Program-made: the position numbers and the translations under genes
Notes under the pieces: generated by a model
Told to the model about the DNA's origin: nothing
Database searches by the model: none
Seen by the model: the letters and a program-made list of their open reading frames with translations, nothing else
Part shown: in pieces, positions 20,798 to 32,141 of the stretch
How the letters are laid out: each line of letters opens with the position of its first letter
Numbering within the stretch: the first letter of the stretch is position 1
Assembly (NCBI GenBank): GCA_039566865.1
Contig: CM076954.1
Coordinates: 9,742,001 to 9,806,000, forward strand
Origin: Aurelia coerulea
Lineage: Eukaryota > Cnidaria > Scyphozoa > Semaeostomeae > Ulmaridae
Length of the DNA: 64,000 nucleotides
Direction of reading: 5' to 3'

Positions 20798-21391
20798 TTA
20801 CAGCTTATTGTTCGAATACTCAGTCCATTTCACGTACTCCGGGTCTGAAATTTCATTGCCACTTGAATTGTTCTCTCTATCGATCAAGAGCTCTGCAGCT
20901 CTTTCTGAATAAGGTTCAGTAACCCAGTCGACAGGGCAATTTTCATTCCATCCATAATTGCTTGGATCCTCGATTTCCACGATTGGGTATTGTGCTTGTC
21001 GCCAAATTCTTGCAACGCTGTTTGCGCAAAGAAGGTGCTTTTCAAGACTTCTCTTGCATGGGGGTAGTAAAGACAAATCAGTGACCTTTTCATTACGCTC
21101 GACTCGAAGTTTTTCTAGAACATTCTTTTTGATGCTTCATTTAAATTTTCGAGGTGCTTCTCTCCATATAAACAGCAAACAAGTTCTTCAATACAGAATC
21201 AACTAATTGCCGAGACGGACGGTTTCCATCCCCAAATTGCCGAGTAAAGTTAAGAATTCTTCATCATCCTTGACTATGTTGCAAACTTTCTTTCCTTTGC
21301 GCTTAAAAGAAGAAACATACTCGTTTCCAGAGAAAGCGTGCAACCCGAGAAGAGCCTCTTTAAAGAAGAGGTCTGGAAAGAAGAAATGCAA
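20798..21391 (-). pseudogene. Repeated cnidarian-type gene, C-terminal remnant (left arm)
   Basis: On the - strand the sequence reads KEALLGLHAFSGNEYVSSFK with KGKKVCNIV, then stops, then LLPPCKRSLEKHLLCANS and ARIWRQAQ, then PSNYGWNENCPVDWVTEP and ERAAELL. The order LHAF-G...VS.F-GK, then LPPC..SL..H..RAN..A.IW, then GW...V.W is that of a large repeated gene family I know from cnidarian and other invertebrate gene sets. Its biochemical function is unclear to me. A candidate intron (GTAAGTTTAG near 21530, acceptor CTTCTTTCCAG near 21370, both - strand) lies before the first block. Stops between blocks mark decay. The right arm carries the partner copy. Confidence 0.5.
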
Positions 21392-21539
21392 TCATTTCAA
21401 AGAGATTGTGTGGTTTATTTTTCTAGAAAACACTGTACTGCTGCTTTAGAATCACCAGAGAGGAAAGCTTGCAGGAAATGGGATTAGCAACGAATCATGG
21501 AGAAGCAGACACCAACATAGGCTAAACTTACAGTTTTTG

Positions 21540-21990
21540 TCCCATTTCTCGGCTAATGAAAGTCCCAACCTTGACGTTTATATAGCAAGGGCAGATTTTG
21601 TAACAATAGAACCTTTGGTTTGTTTACATATGACGCCATCTTGGTTGACTAGCCAATCAGAGAGCTCTATTTCTATGGCGTCACCTGATGATAATGGCGG
21701 AAGGAGGGGTTTGCTGTGGAGAAAACCACACCCTCGTTTTTTCCTCGCGACGAAAATATACTTTCGCAAAAACTCAAACTTTTTTGCACACGTATAGAAT
21801 GATAAATTTCACATACTTTTTTATTGGCACTAAGCTCTGCGTCTTCTGCTCTTCGCGCGATCGTTCGCTGTTGACACCCCTTTTTGCACGCCTTCCACGC
21901 CCCTCCGACGGCTATGCCCAAACCCAACAAATCACACTTCTCGATCAAAAACAACAGTGTGACTTCAATCGCGAAGCCAGCAGATGAAAG
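21540..21990. repeat. Inner part of left arm, promoter-like
   Basis: This part of the arm is nearly identical to 23036-23440 inverted. On the - strand it contains CTGATTGGCT (a CCAAT-type box) and CCAAGATGGCGTCATATG (a GATGGCG word similar to YY1-type initiator elements), upstream of the gene remnant in the same arm. That placement suggests a former gene promoter, duplicated in inverse order in both arms. Overlapping frames on both strands here are probably not coding. Confidence 0.4.
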
Positions 21991-22654
21991 AAAATTTCAG
22001 AAAAGGGTTTCAAAATGTTTGAAAATCAATTTTCAGTCAACTTTCCGAACCGGTGGACATTGCAGCCCCCCTCTCCCCAACCCTGCAACGACTAATCTTT
22101 TCAGGGCGAGAGAGCGAGACGAGCCGGGGACGAGAGGGTTCATGTTCTGAATACATGTAAATTACAGACCAAAAATCTTTGAAAATGGTAAAATACCAAC
22201 CTTCCATAAAACTTACGCTATATGCAAAGTATTAATCCTCCAAAAGTAGGTGACTTCCTGCTCCAATCGTCATGTATCGTCATGAATTGTCACGAATCGT
22301 CTTGGTAAGATAAGTTAGTTGAGCATGGAGGACTTCTTCTCAGGCCCGATCTCTCTTCTGTTTGACTAGCTACTGTTTGATATTATCCAGTGTTGAAAGT
22401 TTGCAAAACTTGATTAACAAAAATTGTTGCTGTAAATCACACTCAGAAATATACTAATGTAAACTCCATCACTCTATAATCCAGAAATGATTCTCCTTTC
22501 CGAAGTTGGAGTCAAAACAAACCTTTACATGGAAACATTTTGTTCGTGCGGTTTACTGAAAGTGACTGCAATCTGCATGTCAAGTGATGAGTGGCCGAAG
22601 AGTGGCAGAACCCAAGGGTTTCAATGTCAAAACTGTTTACACGCAGTTTTGATA

Positions 22655-22990
22655 AAAATTCAAGTCTCAGATCGCCAAAAAATAAAGTAATGAGTAATGA
22701 GAAACTAAAACTTGAGAAACCATTCATTCTAGTAAGTACTGAAGGAAATCTTGATCATAATTATGCTATTGTTCACTTGTTTCCGGTATCATATTACTAA
22801 AAAGTTACTTGAGCAATGTCTAAACATTGGAAAGGCTTCAAAAAGTTTACTTTTGAAATGTTCACGATGGCAAAAGTAGTGACCTTGAAGTTTGTTATGA
22901 AACCTTTACAAAGAATTGAGCATACCACTCGTGCGCTGTTTCTTGACAGGATTATATTTCTGAGGTTCCCAACGATTCGGAAGATTGATG
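22655..22990 (-). mobile_element. AAGAAAC-family fragment in the spacer
   Basis: AGTCTCAGATCGCCAAAAA, then TGTTTCCGGTATCATATTAC, then GAAATGTTCACGATGGC align with the long-subtype MITEs at 8538-9123 and 31708-32082. Both terminal repeats are missing. It occupies about a third of the spacer between the two arms. The rest of the spacer (22000-22650) shows nothing recognisable. Confidence 0.5.
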
Positions 22991-23514
22991 TTGAAAATTG
23001 ATTTTAAGACATTTTAAAACTCTCTTACAATATTTTTTCATCTGCTGGCTTCGCGATTGAAGTCACACTGTTGTTTTTGATCGAGAAGTGTGATTTGTTG
23101 GGTTTGGGCAAAGCCGTCGGAGGGGCGTGGAAGGCGTGCAAAAAGGGGTGCCAACAGCGGACGATCGCGCGAAGAGCAGAAGACGCAGAGCTTAGTGCCA
23201 ATGAAAAAGAATGTAAAATTTATCGCTCTATACGTGTGCAAAAAAGTCTGAGTTTTTGCGAAAGTATATTTTCGTCGCGACAAAAAAACGAGGGTGTGGT
23301 TTTCTCCACAGCAAACCCCTCCTTCCGCCATTATCATCAGGTGACGCCATAGAAATAGAGCTCTCTGATTGGCTAGTCAACCAAGATGGCGTCATATGTA
23401 AACAAACCAAAGGTTCTATTGTTACAAAATCTGCCCTTGTTCGTTTATATCGATAATGGCACAGGAAAGAACAGACAAGTTTTGTCCCTACCATCCTGCT
23501 AGCTGTCACAAGCC

Positions 23515-24087
23515 CAGAAAGAGGTTCTTCTCGGGTTGCACGCTTTCTCTGGAAACGACTATGTTTCTTCTTTTATGCGCATAGGAAAGAAAGTTTGGAA
23601 CATAGTCAAGGATGATGAAGAATTCTTAACTTTACTCGGCAATTTGAGGACGGAAACCGTTCGTCTCAGTAATTAGTTGACTCTGTATTGAAGGACTTAT
23701 TTGCCGCTTATATGGAGAGAATCACCTCAAATGTGTAAATGAAGCACGAAAAGGAATGATCTACAAAAACTTCCAGCGTGATGGAAAGGTCACTGATTTG
23801 TCTCTATGCAAGAGTAGTCTTGAAAAGCACCTTACCTTCTTCGCGCAAACTACGTTGCAAGTATTTGGCGACAAGCAGAATACCCAATCGTGGAAATGGA
23901 GGATCCAAGCAATCATGGATGGAATGAAAATTGCCCTGTCGACTGGGTTACTGAACCTTATTCAGAAAGAGCTGCAGAGCTCTTGATCGATAGAGGGAAC
24001 AATGCAAGTGGCAATAAAATTTCAGACCCGGAGTACGTGAATTGGACTGATTATTCGGACAATATGCTGCAAGTGTATTATAGATAA
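23515..24087 (+). pseudogene. Repeated cnidarian-type gene, C-terminal remnant (right arm)
   Basis: This is the mirror copy of 20798-21391. The + strand reads GLHAFSGNDYVSSF with KKVWNIVKDDEEFLTLLGN, then a shift, then SLCKSSLEKHL and then MEDPSNHGWNENCPVDWVTE with PYSERAAELLIDR. The intron-like segment seen in the left copy is replaced by unrelated sequence upstream. The two copies point away from each other. Both are broken by stops or shifts at the same broad places, suggesting that decay partly preceded duplication or was homogenised by gene conversion. Confidence 0.5.
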
Positions 24088-24918
24088 ATTTGGTATATAT
24101 TGCCAATTCAGCAGCACTTCATGCATCGAATAGCATAATCAATCAAAGCAAAGTTTTGCAGCCAAAGACAGAGTTTGACTTACATACACTAATTCTTGGG
24201 CCATTTTCCCAAACTGGACCTCGAATTAACTTAGAGGAGAGTCACTTCCTTAGTAAAACCTAGGAATTCACCTCCCTGTATCTCGGGAAAGTCCCCCTGA
24301 CCTCTCGATTAATCTACGTGAGCTTCGTAAGTTTTGTAATCTACGCGAATAATATGTGTAAATCAGATGCTCTTTTTGAAAAAAAACTAACTCTTGCGTT
24401 TTCATAGTCTCAATATTTAGTGTAGTGTATGAGGAATTTTTTAGGCTTTCGCCCCCCCCCTATATCTCGGAAAAGCCCCCTAACCTCCTAATCAAGGTTT
24501 AGATTCTTAATCTACACATAGAACACATGTAAATCAGATGCTCCCATGAAATACCAACTCAATTTCATTTCCCTTGTATCTATATTAGTATCCGCGTAGC
24601 GTTTAGGTCTTAGGCCCCCCTAATCTTGGAAAAAACCACTTCGACCACCCAACCAGCATTAATATTCAAAATCTATGGACAAACTTGATCTAAAAAGGCT
24701 ACTCTGTGAACTCTGCTCCTCTTAGACTTTCATATTCTTGATGTTAATCTATATGGCTTATTTTTGGCCTTTGCCCCCCTGTATCTCTGAAAAGCCCCCT
24801 CAACCGCCCGATCAACACCCGGATTCATAATCTACGCAAAAAAGTGATCTAGAAAAACTATGTCCCATAAATTCCCTCTCTTGGTGACCATGCTCCCCCT
24901 CCAGCCTCTGGTCTACTA

Positions 24919-26150
24919 CCTTCTTGTTTGTCTTGGTAAATTTTCAGTTCAAACGCAAGCCGGTCTGAACGGCCAAATCTTTGGCATGGCATCTAATTTG
25001 GACGTACCCTTAATTCATAACGATGCCTTCCCAGTTACCTGGTTGAACTTATCTCGTCGCAGCAAACCTTAGCAGGATTATCAAACTGTGAGTGCCGGGG
25101 GAAGGAATAAGGAGGTCTTCGGGATATTTTTGAAAATGAAGCAAAAGGAGGAGGGGTTTGCGAGAAGCATGAATTGATATGGTTACATTTCAAATTATTG
25201 ATAGATAAAATAATAAAATTGACTACAACGGCAAGCTAGTTCGTGAATGAAACCTTACACAAATGAAATCAACAAGGCAGCAATTGACAAAAAATTAAGA
25301 TTTATAATTTTACCATTATCTTGAGGATTATGACTTTAACCTTACGACTTCTAACAGTGTAGTTGAGAGGGGAGTCAGTAAGGGAAGTCAGAGTCCATAG
25401 GCCGACCAATAGGGGCGCAGGTAGGCCAGTCTGATCATAACCGAAATAAAGCCCCCGGCTTTTACATTCAATGCAAATTTCTGAGATATTTCTTCAAAAA
25501 TAACCTTTGGAGGGTTGGAGTTGCTTGAAAACAAACTTTAGTTGTACTTTATACAAAATCCTGAGGCAACGCGAAGAAAACAAATATTGGGCTTGGAAAA
25601 CAACAAGGACATAACGTACTCTTACGTTTATCCATTTCAGGTAAGTGTTTTAAAAGCATCCTTCAGGACAAGGATAGGCGATACAAAACGAAAACAACAA
25701 GGCAAAATCTCAGAACTGGCATCAGCGAATTTATTTTAACGCATTTTCCTGCAAAATCCAGGCCCGAACTCCTTTTGAAGCGAAGTTTTTGCAGCGCGGT
25801 CAGATATGATGAAAAATGTTAGCCGACCATTTAGGGCGATGCTCCTCTATGTGCTATAAACCTACATCTCTTTAATGGCTGCCCCTCCAGAGTAAATAAA
25901 GGTAGTATCTTCACTGTTGATCTCACCTGCACCTTTCCATCTAACCTCACTTGAAAGAGAGTTCTAACATTCCAAGTTGCTCACTTTAACATTTGTTTGT
26001 TGCTAACAGTCGCTGAATGACGATCTGGATCCACTTGTTGCGCATCGTGCACCATACCGGGCGAGGATTCCCTCTCCATCGGAAGGCACCCCCTTAACAC
26101 CGTTATTGTTTTTCCTTATAAGACTTACCATGATTAATCTTGGTAAAATT
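24919..26150. other. No supported gene
   Basis: A perfect donor-like CAG/GTAAGTG occurs at about 25640 after a short open stretch (ENNKDITYSYVYPFQ), but the peptide matches nothing I know. No other feature is visible. Confidence 0.35.
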
Positions 26151-27420
26151 AGTGGCGAGGCCCCTTATTCTCTTCCATGGCGGTACCTAGCTTACTCAGA
26201 TTGTTTTTTATACACATTTAATATTACAATAAATCTTGCATTCTACTATACCTTCCTAATACTGTACAACACTACAGGAACGATACCAAGGGGAGCGAAG
26301 GACAATGACTACCCCATGGCAAATAGAAAAGACACGCAACGTTAAACTACATACAATTAGGTACACTACGATTACGAACGATTAAAACCTAATGGATACT
26401 ATATTAGATTCTGCCTAACATTAGATGTCGGATCAGGTTTGTGATGAAATTTAAAATGTCACGAGCGCAACTCTTTATTGGTTTGAGGTCGCAAAAAATG
26501 CCCGGCATCTAATGTGAAACAGAACTTACAAAGAAACGGATCATTTAAGTTAAGGGATTTGGTGGTTGCTTGGTACTGAAGTTACAAAGGATCTTAGTCA
26601 AACCGACCAGTTTCGTGAATGAAACGTAACGTCAATTCGAGTATACTTCTGTTCAAGTCATTAGAAAGGTCTTGATCACCATACATTAAAAGTTGCATCA
26701 GAGCATCATTTGGAAGATCGGTGATTTGCACAGATGGTCGTAAGTAATACAGCAATTCCAGCGAGAAGATTTGGTCGTTGACCATCAAAAGAAGGGCAGA
26801 GCAACAAATAGTGCTCCGTATCCTCAATGCCATCGTTTGTTGGGCACATTGGGTTTATGGTATTCCTAAAATTATGCTTGAATTTGTGGAAATTCAACTT
26901 GCTGAGACCAACCCTAAGTTGAGTGAGATAGGATAATCCTTTTGGATCGTGAATTCCAAAGACAGTTTTGCAGGGGGGGCGGATTATTGATAATATCTTT
27001 TTCTTAAAAACAGCAACAGAAGGTGCAAGTCTCAATTCAGGCTCAAGCTGGTTCCATTCGGATAAACAGTTAGGATAGAAGCTAGACTTGAATTTTTCTG
27101 TCCTTGCCTTTAATCGCCCTATGACATCCTGGTCGCGTAGACGGTACTGCGAATGATGAAGAGGGGGTATTGGAACTACTGTATATTCAGGGCTAAGATC
27201 ATTTAAAAACTTATAGAACAAGGTAAGCCGTCTACTCCATCTTCGTGAACTTAGTGACTCCCAACCAAGCTCTGTGTACAGCTTCTCTCGGGATGTTCCC
27301 CTCCATGTTCCTGTAACAGCCAAAGCGGCAGAATACTTAACAGACTCTAGCTTTTCCATTAAATTTGGTAAAATGATAGTTTGACTGAATTCGCACACTT
27401 TAGCAGGAATATGGTACTAA
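26151..27420 (-). mobile_element. LINE C-terminal part with zinc-knuckle-like tail
   Basis: From 27398 down the frame reads KLESVKYSAALAVTGTWRGT, SREKLYTELGWESLSSRRW and LTLFYKFLNDLSPEY, then a cysteine-histidine block CPTNDGIEDTEHYLLLCPSF. These are the thumb and C-terminal tail of one LINE group. A one-base shift near 26760-26830 moves the final part (LNRSILELTLRFIHETGRFD) into a second frame. The 3' untranslated part to about 26150 contains GCCATGGGGTAGTCATTG on the - strand, also found in the + strand copy at 43172-43850. The RT catalytic blocks are missing. Confidence 0.75.
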
Positions 27421-27639
27421 GATTTGTGATCCTTGATGCTGTCAAAAAAGATTGATCATCCGCCAAGCATCTCAGAGTGCTACGAAAATATGTGCCAGCA
27501 CTTATATCCATCGCCCCGCTCCAAACGACTTCCTCCTGACCCTGATATGGGGAACTAAGGGGTTGCTCACACTTGCTCAAGGCGCTACCCCAGAACCGTG
27601 GAGGTGGAGGTGCCATATTGTCTCCTTAATAGCGAAACT

Positions 27640-28010
27640 CTCTCTTTTTCAAAAAAGAAACCATCCATATCCCACTACCTTCTACTGTTAATTATGGTAC
27701 TGAAACGCTCCAATATAGGAGGCAGCATATCTGGCGGTCTCTTCCAGAGGAAATCAAAGATGCAAATTCTGTGCAACAATTCAAGAATAAGATAAAATTG
27801 GGAAAGATGTAGATTGTGACAGCAAACTTTGCAAACAATACATACCTCGACTCTGCTTTTTTAGATTTCTACATCTTGTTTGTAGGTCTTATATATAGAT
27901 TTTATGACTTTTGTAATTTTATTGATTATTTACTTGTATATATTTTTCTGTAACATTTTACTTAATTTTTTGGCTTGAATTAGCATTTTTATATATAGAT
28001 ATGTAAGTTG
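27640..28010 (+). mobile_element. Short LINE tail
   Basis: The + strand reads NYGTETLQYRRQHIWRSLPE, then EIKDANSVQQFKNKIK, and, after a one-base shift, DCDSKLCKQYIPRL. The pattern LW..LP.EIK.A.S...FK.KIK, then C..K.C..YI, is the last 60 residues of a LINE reverse transcriptase. An AT-rich 3' part follows to the ATTC-rich tract near 28010. The rest is lost. The tract 27421-27640 is unassigned. Confidence 0.6.
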
Positions 28011-28369
28011 CATTCATTAATTCATTCATTTCATTCATTTTATATTCTTTCAACACGGTAACCTCGTCGACAAAGGTCGCTTTTCAGGGGGCCGTGACAA
28101 AAATTTACAATTCAATTTACATGTTAAAATCTACAAACGAAAATAAATAATCTAATTACAAAACTAAAGTGAAATTAAAATTAATACATAATGTTAAAAC
28201 CGAGATTGATAAAACCAAGGGTGGCAGGACACAATCAGACCGGACCAGAACAGATCAAACCCCATGCCCACCCTGAAATGCCACACTTTCATGTAGCACC
28301 TCATGGCAGGCAAAGAGTCTGACAGACACCAGTCCAATCCAACTGCATACCACCACCCATCATCATGCT

Positions 28370-30204
28370 TTAAAGTCGATGTTTGAAAGCATGTAAAGAG
28401 GGCACTTGCTTAACCTCTGGTTCAAGGCTGTTCCACAGATTCACACCACGATATGAGAATGACTTTTGCCCATTACTCGTTTTAAAAAGAGGGACACGTA
28501 AGTCAGTCTCAGAGTTTCTCAACTTGACAGTGTCTCGTGTTGAGTTCTTTGAAAAAATATTCGAGAGATAGGTCGGTGCAAGACCATTTAAGGATTTGTA
28601 AACAATCGTCGCTGTCTCTCGTTTGATAATTTCAGCGATAGTTGGCCACTTTAACTTTTGTATAAGGGCATCGGCAAGTGCATCATAGCTACTATTTGTC
28701 ACAATTCTGGCAGCGCGATTTTGTAACTTTTGCAGCGTAAGTCTCCTAGATTCCCCACAGCTCCCCCACACAGAGCAACAGTAGCGGAAATGCGGTTCAA
28801 CAATACCTCTATAGATTTGGCTAAGAGTTTCCTGGGGTAGTATTTCTTAGCATACTTTAAAAACCCAATAGCACGAGAGACCTTAGCACGCAATAATCTA
28901 GTGTGCTCATCCCAAACAAGATGTTGATCTAGTTGAATTCCCAAGTATTTAGTTTTCTCAACAATCTCCACCTGTGAGTCACCTATACCAAAGGAGGGGA
29001 ACTGGACTTTTCCATCAGAGATCTTTTTAAGATTTGGCCGAGATCCTACAACCATGGCTTGAGTCTTGATGACATTTAAAGACAGTTTATTTCCTTGAAG
29101 CCATTGTTTCAGGCAGTTCAAGTCTCTATTTAGGTTTTTGTTGAGATCATCGATGTTTTTGGAAGAATATGATATGGTGGTATCATCCGCATACATGGTA
29201 ACTTGACTATTCTGCAGAGAAAATGGCAGATCATTAATATAGATCAAAAACAAAAGAGGACCAAGACAAGAGCCTTGCGGCACCCCACAATTTATGTCGT
29301 CAAGTTTTGAGGATACCCCATTAACTCTGCAGAATTGCTTTCTGTTATCTAGATAAGATGCAAACCAGGTATTCTCAAGACCTATGATACCATACTTTGT
29401 CAATTTTTTAAGTAGAATTTCATGATCAACAGTGTCGAAAGCTTTTTTGAGGTCTATAAATACCATCGCTGTGTACCCACCTTTATCCATGTTAAGATAC
29501 CAGTCATTTGTACAATTAAGCAGACAAGTAACAACAGAGTGCAGCGATCTAAACCCAGACTGTTTGGAAAAAAGAAGCTTGTTTTTGTCAAGGTATTCGT
29601 AAAGTTGGTTGTAAATCAACTTTTCGAAAACCCTGGACAGAAACGGAAGCACTGAGATCGGTCTATAATTCGAACGATCATTTCATTGACCACTTTTGAA
29701 AATAGGGACCACTCTTGCAAATTTCCAACTATCTGGGAATACACCAGTTGCAATCGAAAGATTAAAAATGTCACAGAGTGACTCAGCGATAACGGGTAGG
29801 CCTATCTTCAGAAAATAGCTAGCAATACCATCAGCACCAGATCCCTTGGATGTTTTGAATTTGCCGAATACTCCCTCTAACTGAGACACAGTGATAGCCT
29901 CGAATTCGAAGCGTAGATTTTGTGGGTTTACCGAGTACTCATTCTCCAGAAGTGGATTTAATGTTTCAGGTATCTTGCCGCTAAGGGTATTGCCAATACT
30001 ACAAAAAAATTTATTCATTGATTCTGCAATACTATTATTATCACAAATCTGCCTCCCATCAACATCAAGTGCTGCGATCTGGGTGGTTTTCGATTTCTTG
30101 TTAAGGACTGAATTGATAGTCTTCCACGTGTTTTTTAAATCACCATTGTGCGAGGCAATTTTATTAGTGAAAAACTCTCGCTTTAAATCTGTATTCAGCT
30201 TGTT
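28370..30204 (-). pseudogene. LINE reverse transcriptase, one nonsense codon and one frameshift
   Basis: After the TAA near 30204 the frame reads VNKLNTDLKREFFTNKI and goes on to FARVVPIFKSGQ. It meets a TGA near 29681, then SNYRPISVLPFLSRVFEKL. Motif A is FIDLKKAFDTVDHE, and GVPQGSCLGPLLFLIYIND and the catalytic TMYADDTT follow, then LSLNVIKTQAM. A one-base shift near 28800 leads to the tail, LQKLQNRAARIVTNSSYDA and FSYRGVNLWNSLEPEVKQ. All catalytic residues are kept. Same frame as the endonuclease upstream until the shift. Confidence 0.88.
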
Positions 30205-30207
30205 GAC

Positions 30208-31182
30208 TTAGCGCACGGCTTGTTTCTTCAACCTGTCTCTGGTAGCAGACAATTGCTTAAAATCTTTTGTCAACCAGGGACTAAACTTTTCAGAAACACG
30301 CCTATTACGTACTGGTGCATGTTTTTCAAGTATCAGTGAAAACATATTGGTCCACTGTTCAACGATGAGGTTAATATCATCGCCATTCGATACAATACCC
30401 TTCCAGTCAACAAGGAGTAAATCATTTATAAATTCGGCATGATCAAAGCGTTTTAGTTGTCTTGTGGTAATATTTTTGTGCTGTTTTTTCGAAGCCCCAC
30501 GGAACTTTCTTACACAGTATACCATGTAGTGATCACTGACACTTGTTTCATGCACACCAGATGTTACTATGTTCGACTTGTTAGTTGTGGCAATGTGATC
30601 TATTAAGGTGATAGATTCCAAGGTTTCCCGGGTCCCCTTTTTGATTAGCTGCTTAAAACCAAAAAGGTCATAAAATTCCAGAATACGCAACGAGTGAGTT
30701 GGAAGTTCTCTGTTCAAACTATCCCCATCCGAATAATTAGGCAAGATATCACAGTTAGTATCTCCCAAGAGGATGATTTCTTTGTTTTCTCTATCTAGAA
30801 CATGCATACTCTCCTCTAGCTGACGAAAGATATCAGCACACTCATTAGGGGGACGATACCAAGCAAAAACAAGGAAGGGGGCAGCTCGAACAGGTTTAAC
30901 TTCCAAGCATAAAGACTCTAAGGACGATTCTGGAAGGTCTTCAGGAACAGAGCATTTATCGAAAATCGAATCTTTAATATACAGTGCAACGCCACCACCA
31001 CTACGATTACGATCACGTCTCTTAATGGAATAGCCATCAATACTAACGAGAGCATCATCGATGTTACCATCAAGTTTAGTTTCGTTAATAGCCAAAATAT
31101 GTATCCCAAGATCCTTTACAAGAGTACGGATCTCGTCAATATGAAGCAAGAGACTATTCACATTCAGAGACGCAATCGTCAT
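30208..31182 (-). CDS. LINE apurinic-type endonuclease domain
   Basis: This 324-codon frame nicks target DNA to prime reverse transcription in the LINE cycle. Endonuclease landmarks are present: LNVNSL near residue 7, NETKL with the catalytic Glu at 34, GGGVALYIK at 63-71, YRPP at 109-112, GDTN at 140-143 and the terminal SDH at 216-218. The ATG at 31182 lies directly before the first strand (MTIASLNVNS), so the true N-terminus may lie a little upstream. It ends at a TAA, after which the same frame continues into the RT, so the stop is a mutation, not a natural end. Confidence 0.85.
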   Translation of the reverse strand: MTIASLNVNSLLLHIDEIRTLVKDLGIHILAINETKLDGNIDDALVSIDGYSIKRRDRNRSGGGVALYIKDSIFDKCSVPEDLPESSLESLCLEVKPVRAAPFLVFAWYRPPNECADIFRQLEESMHVLDRENKEIILLGDTNCDILPNYSDGDSLNRELPTHSLRILEFYDLFGFKQLIKKGTRETLESITLIDHIATTNKSNIVTSGVHETSVSDHYMVYCVRKFRGASKKQHKNITTRQLKRFDHAEFINDLLLVDWKGIVSNGDDINLIVEQWTNMFSLILEKHAPVRNRRVSEKFSPWLTKDFKQLSATRDRLKKQAVR

Positions 31183-31707
31183 GCCTTTCCTATGTCCAAG
31201 TGCAGAAACGATGCGTGTATCTTAGTGGCCACTATATATATGACCTTAAAATACTGTAACCTGAATCTTGAACGCAAAATCTAAGAGCCATCCTTTTCGT
31301 TTCTAATGATCGTTGACTTTGAGCTTCAGCCAGTTATGCGATGAAGTGAAATACTAATTTTGCTATGTAATTCGCAGTTGCAGCTTTCTTCTGTACATTT
31401 TCATTTCAAGAGAAGGTAAGCGGTTAAGCACTTTTCCGGGTTTTGAGATCTGAACTTTGAGGTCTACAAGCAAAAAGCGGAGAAGCGGAAACCGGAAATG
31501 CTTTGTTGTTCAAGGACGGGGGTACGGGAGAAATAAAGTTTGCGTGCTATGTGAAAGGTCATGCATGTTTGTATGGCAATGAATAAATGTGCAGCTTTTC
31601 TCACTCGCAATTTCACGCAGGATGACATGCGAGAGATAAAAATTCTTCTCATACAAATCAAATAACTCCAGTACTCGACAATCATAATTATTTAGACAAC
31701 TTTTTAA
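31183..31707. other. No supported gene
   Basis: This is directly upstream of the LINE endonuclease. If ORF1 of that LINE was ever here it is no longer recognisable. No zinc knuckle, coiled coil or esterase motif was seen in any frame. Confidence 0.35.
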
Positions 31708-32082
31708 CAAGTAACTTTTTGGTAAGAAACTAAGAATTAAGGCCAGTACTGAAAGTTTCTTGAAATTATCAGATTTTTAGTACTCAGAGCTTTGTACGAG
31801 TTTCTTAGAGGCTCCATGTTAATCTTCATGTTCACTATCTATGCCCTTGTGAACATTTCAAAACAAAGTTTTTTAAGCATTATCAATGTTTGGATCTTAT
31901 TCAAGTAATATGATACAGAGGGAAACAAGTGAAAGTAAAGTAAAAATATGTCGATGATTTGCCGTATCAAAATAGATAGTTTCGTAACTTATACTTTCCC
32001 AGTACTAGAGTTTCTCAATTGTTTGCCAATCTAAGACTTAAGTTTCTTATGGGCAGTTTCTTTCTTATATAAATAATACGTG
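31708..32082 (+). mobile_element. AAGAAAC-family MITE, long subtype
   Basis: The left end CAAGTAACTTTTTGGTAAG and right end ATAAATAATACGTG match the family ends. It aligns along most of its length with 8538-9123 inverted (AGTACTGAAAGTTTCTTG, TTAGAGGCTCCATG, TCTTCATGTTCACTAT). Multiple AAGAAACT or AGTTTCTT words occur inside. No coding potential. Confidence 0.65.
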
Positions 32083-32141
32083 TCAGTACTTTCATAAAGA
32101 AATCGTGCATACTTCATGTCTATTTGTCCTCAGTATCAGTA

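Larger units (their letters stand above)
19931..24915. mobile_element. 5 kb inverted pair with ~2 kb arms
   Basis: TAGACCAGAGGCTGGAGGGG at 19931 is complemented by CCCCTCCAGCCTCTGGTCTA ending at 24915. The arms (19931 to about 21990, and about 23036 to 24915) can be aligned throughout in opposite orientation, with modest divergence. CTA occurs directly outside both ends (19928-19930 and 24916-24918), so the unit may be a transposon with 3 bp duplications (or TA if the ends are set two bases inward). Each arm holds, from outside in, degenerate repeats of about 160 bp, the decayed end of a repeated gene, and a promoter-like segment. The spacer of about 1 kb is unique to the centre. No transposase is recognised. 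Confidence 0.75.
28040..31182 (-). mobile_element. Nearly complete ORF2 of a CR1/L2/jockey-type LINE
   Basis: Endonuclease, RT and C-terminal tail follow one another on the - strand over about 2.8 kb. The 3' untranslated part (28040-28369) is G/T-rich in the sense strand. It ends in a CACGG/CCGTG hairpin (28054-28098) and an ATTC/AATG simple repeat (28000-28040). The single coding frame carries two nonsense codons (TAA near 30204, TGA near 29681) and one frameshift near 28800. ORF1 is not recognised upstream (31183-31700). Few lesions suggest a fairly recent copy, now inactive. Confidence 0.88.

Noticed and set aside
21673..21987. Overlapping 93-99 codon frames on both strands, repeated at 23038-23352
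   Set aside because: Both strands are open because of base composition, and the duplication comes from the inverted arms. The segment looks like a promoter region rather than coding sequence.
25542..25739. Exon ending at a perfect CAG/GTAAGTG donor near 25640
   Set aside because: The open stretch before it matches no known protein and the acceptor is weak; one good donor by chance is expected in a window of this size.
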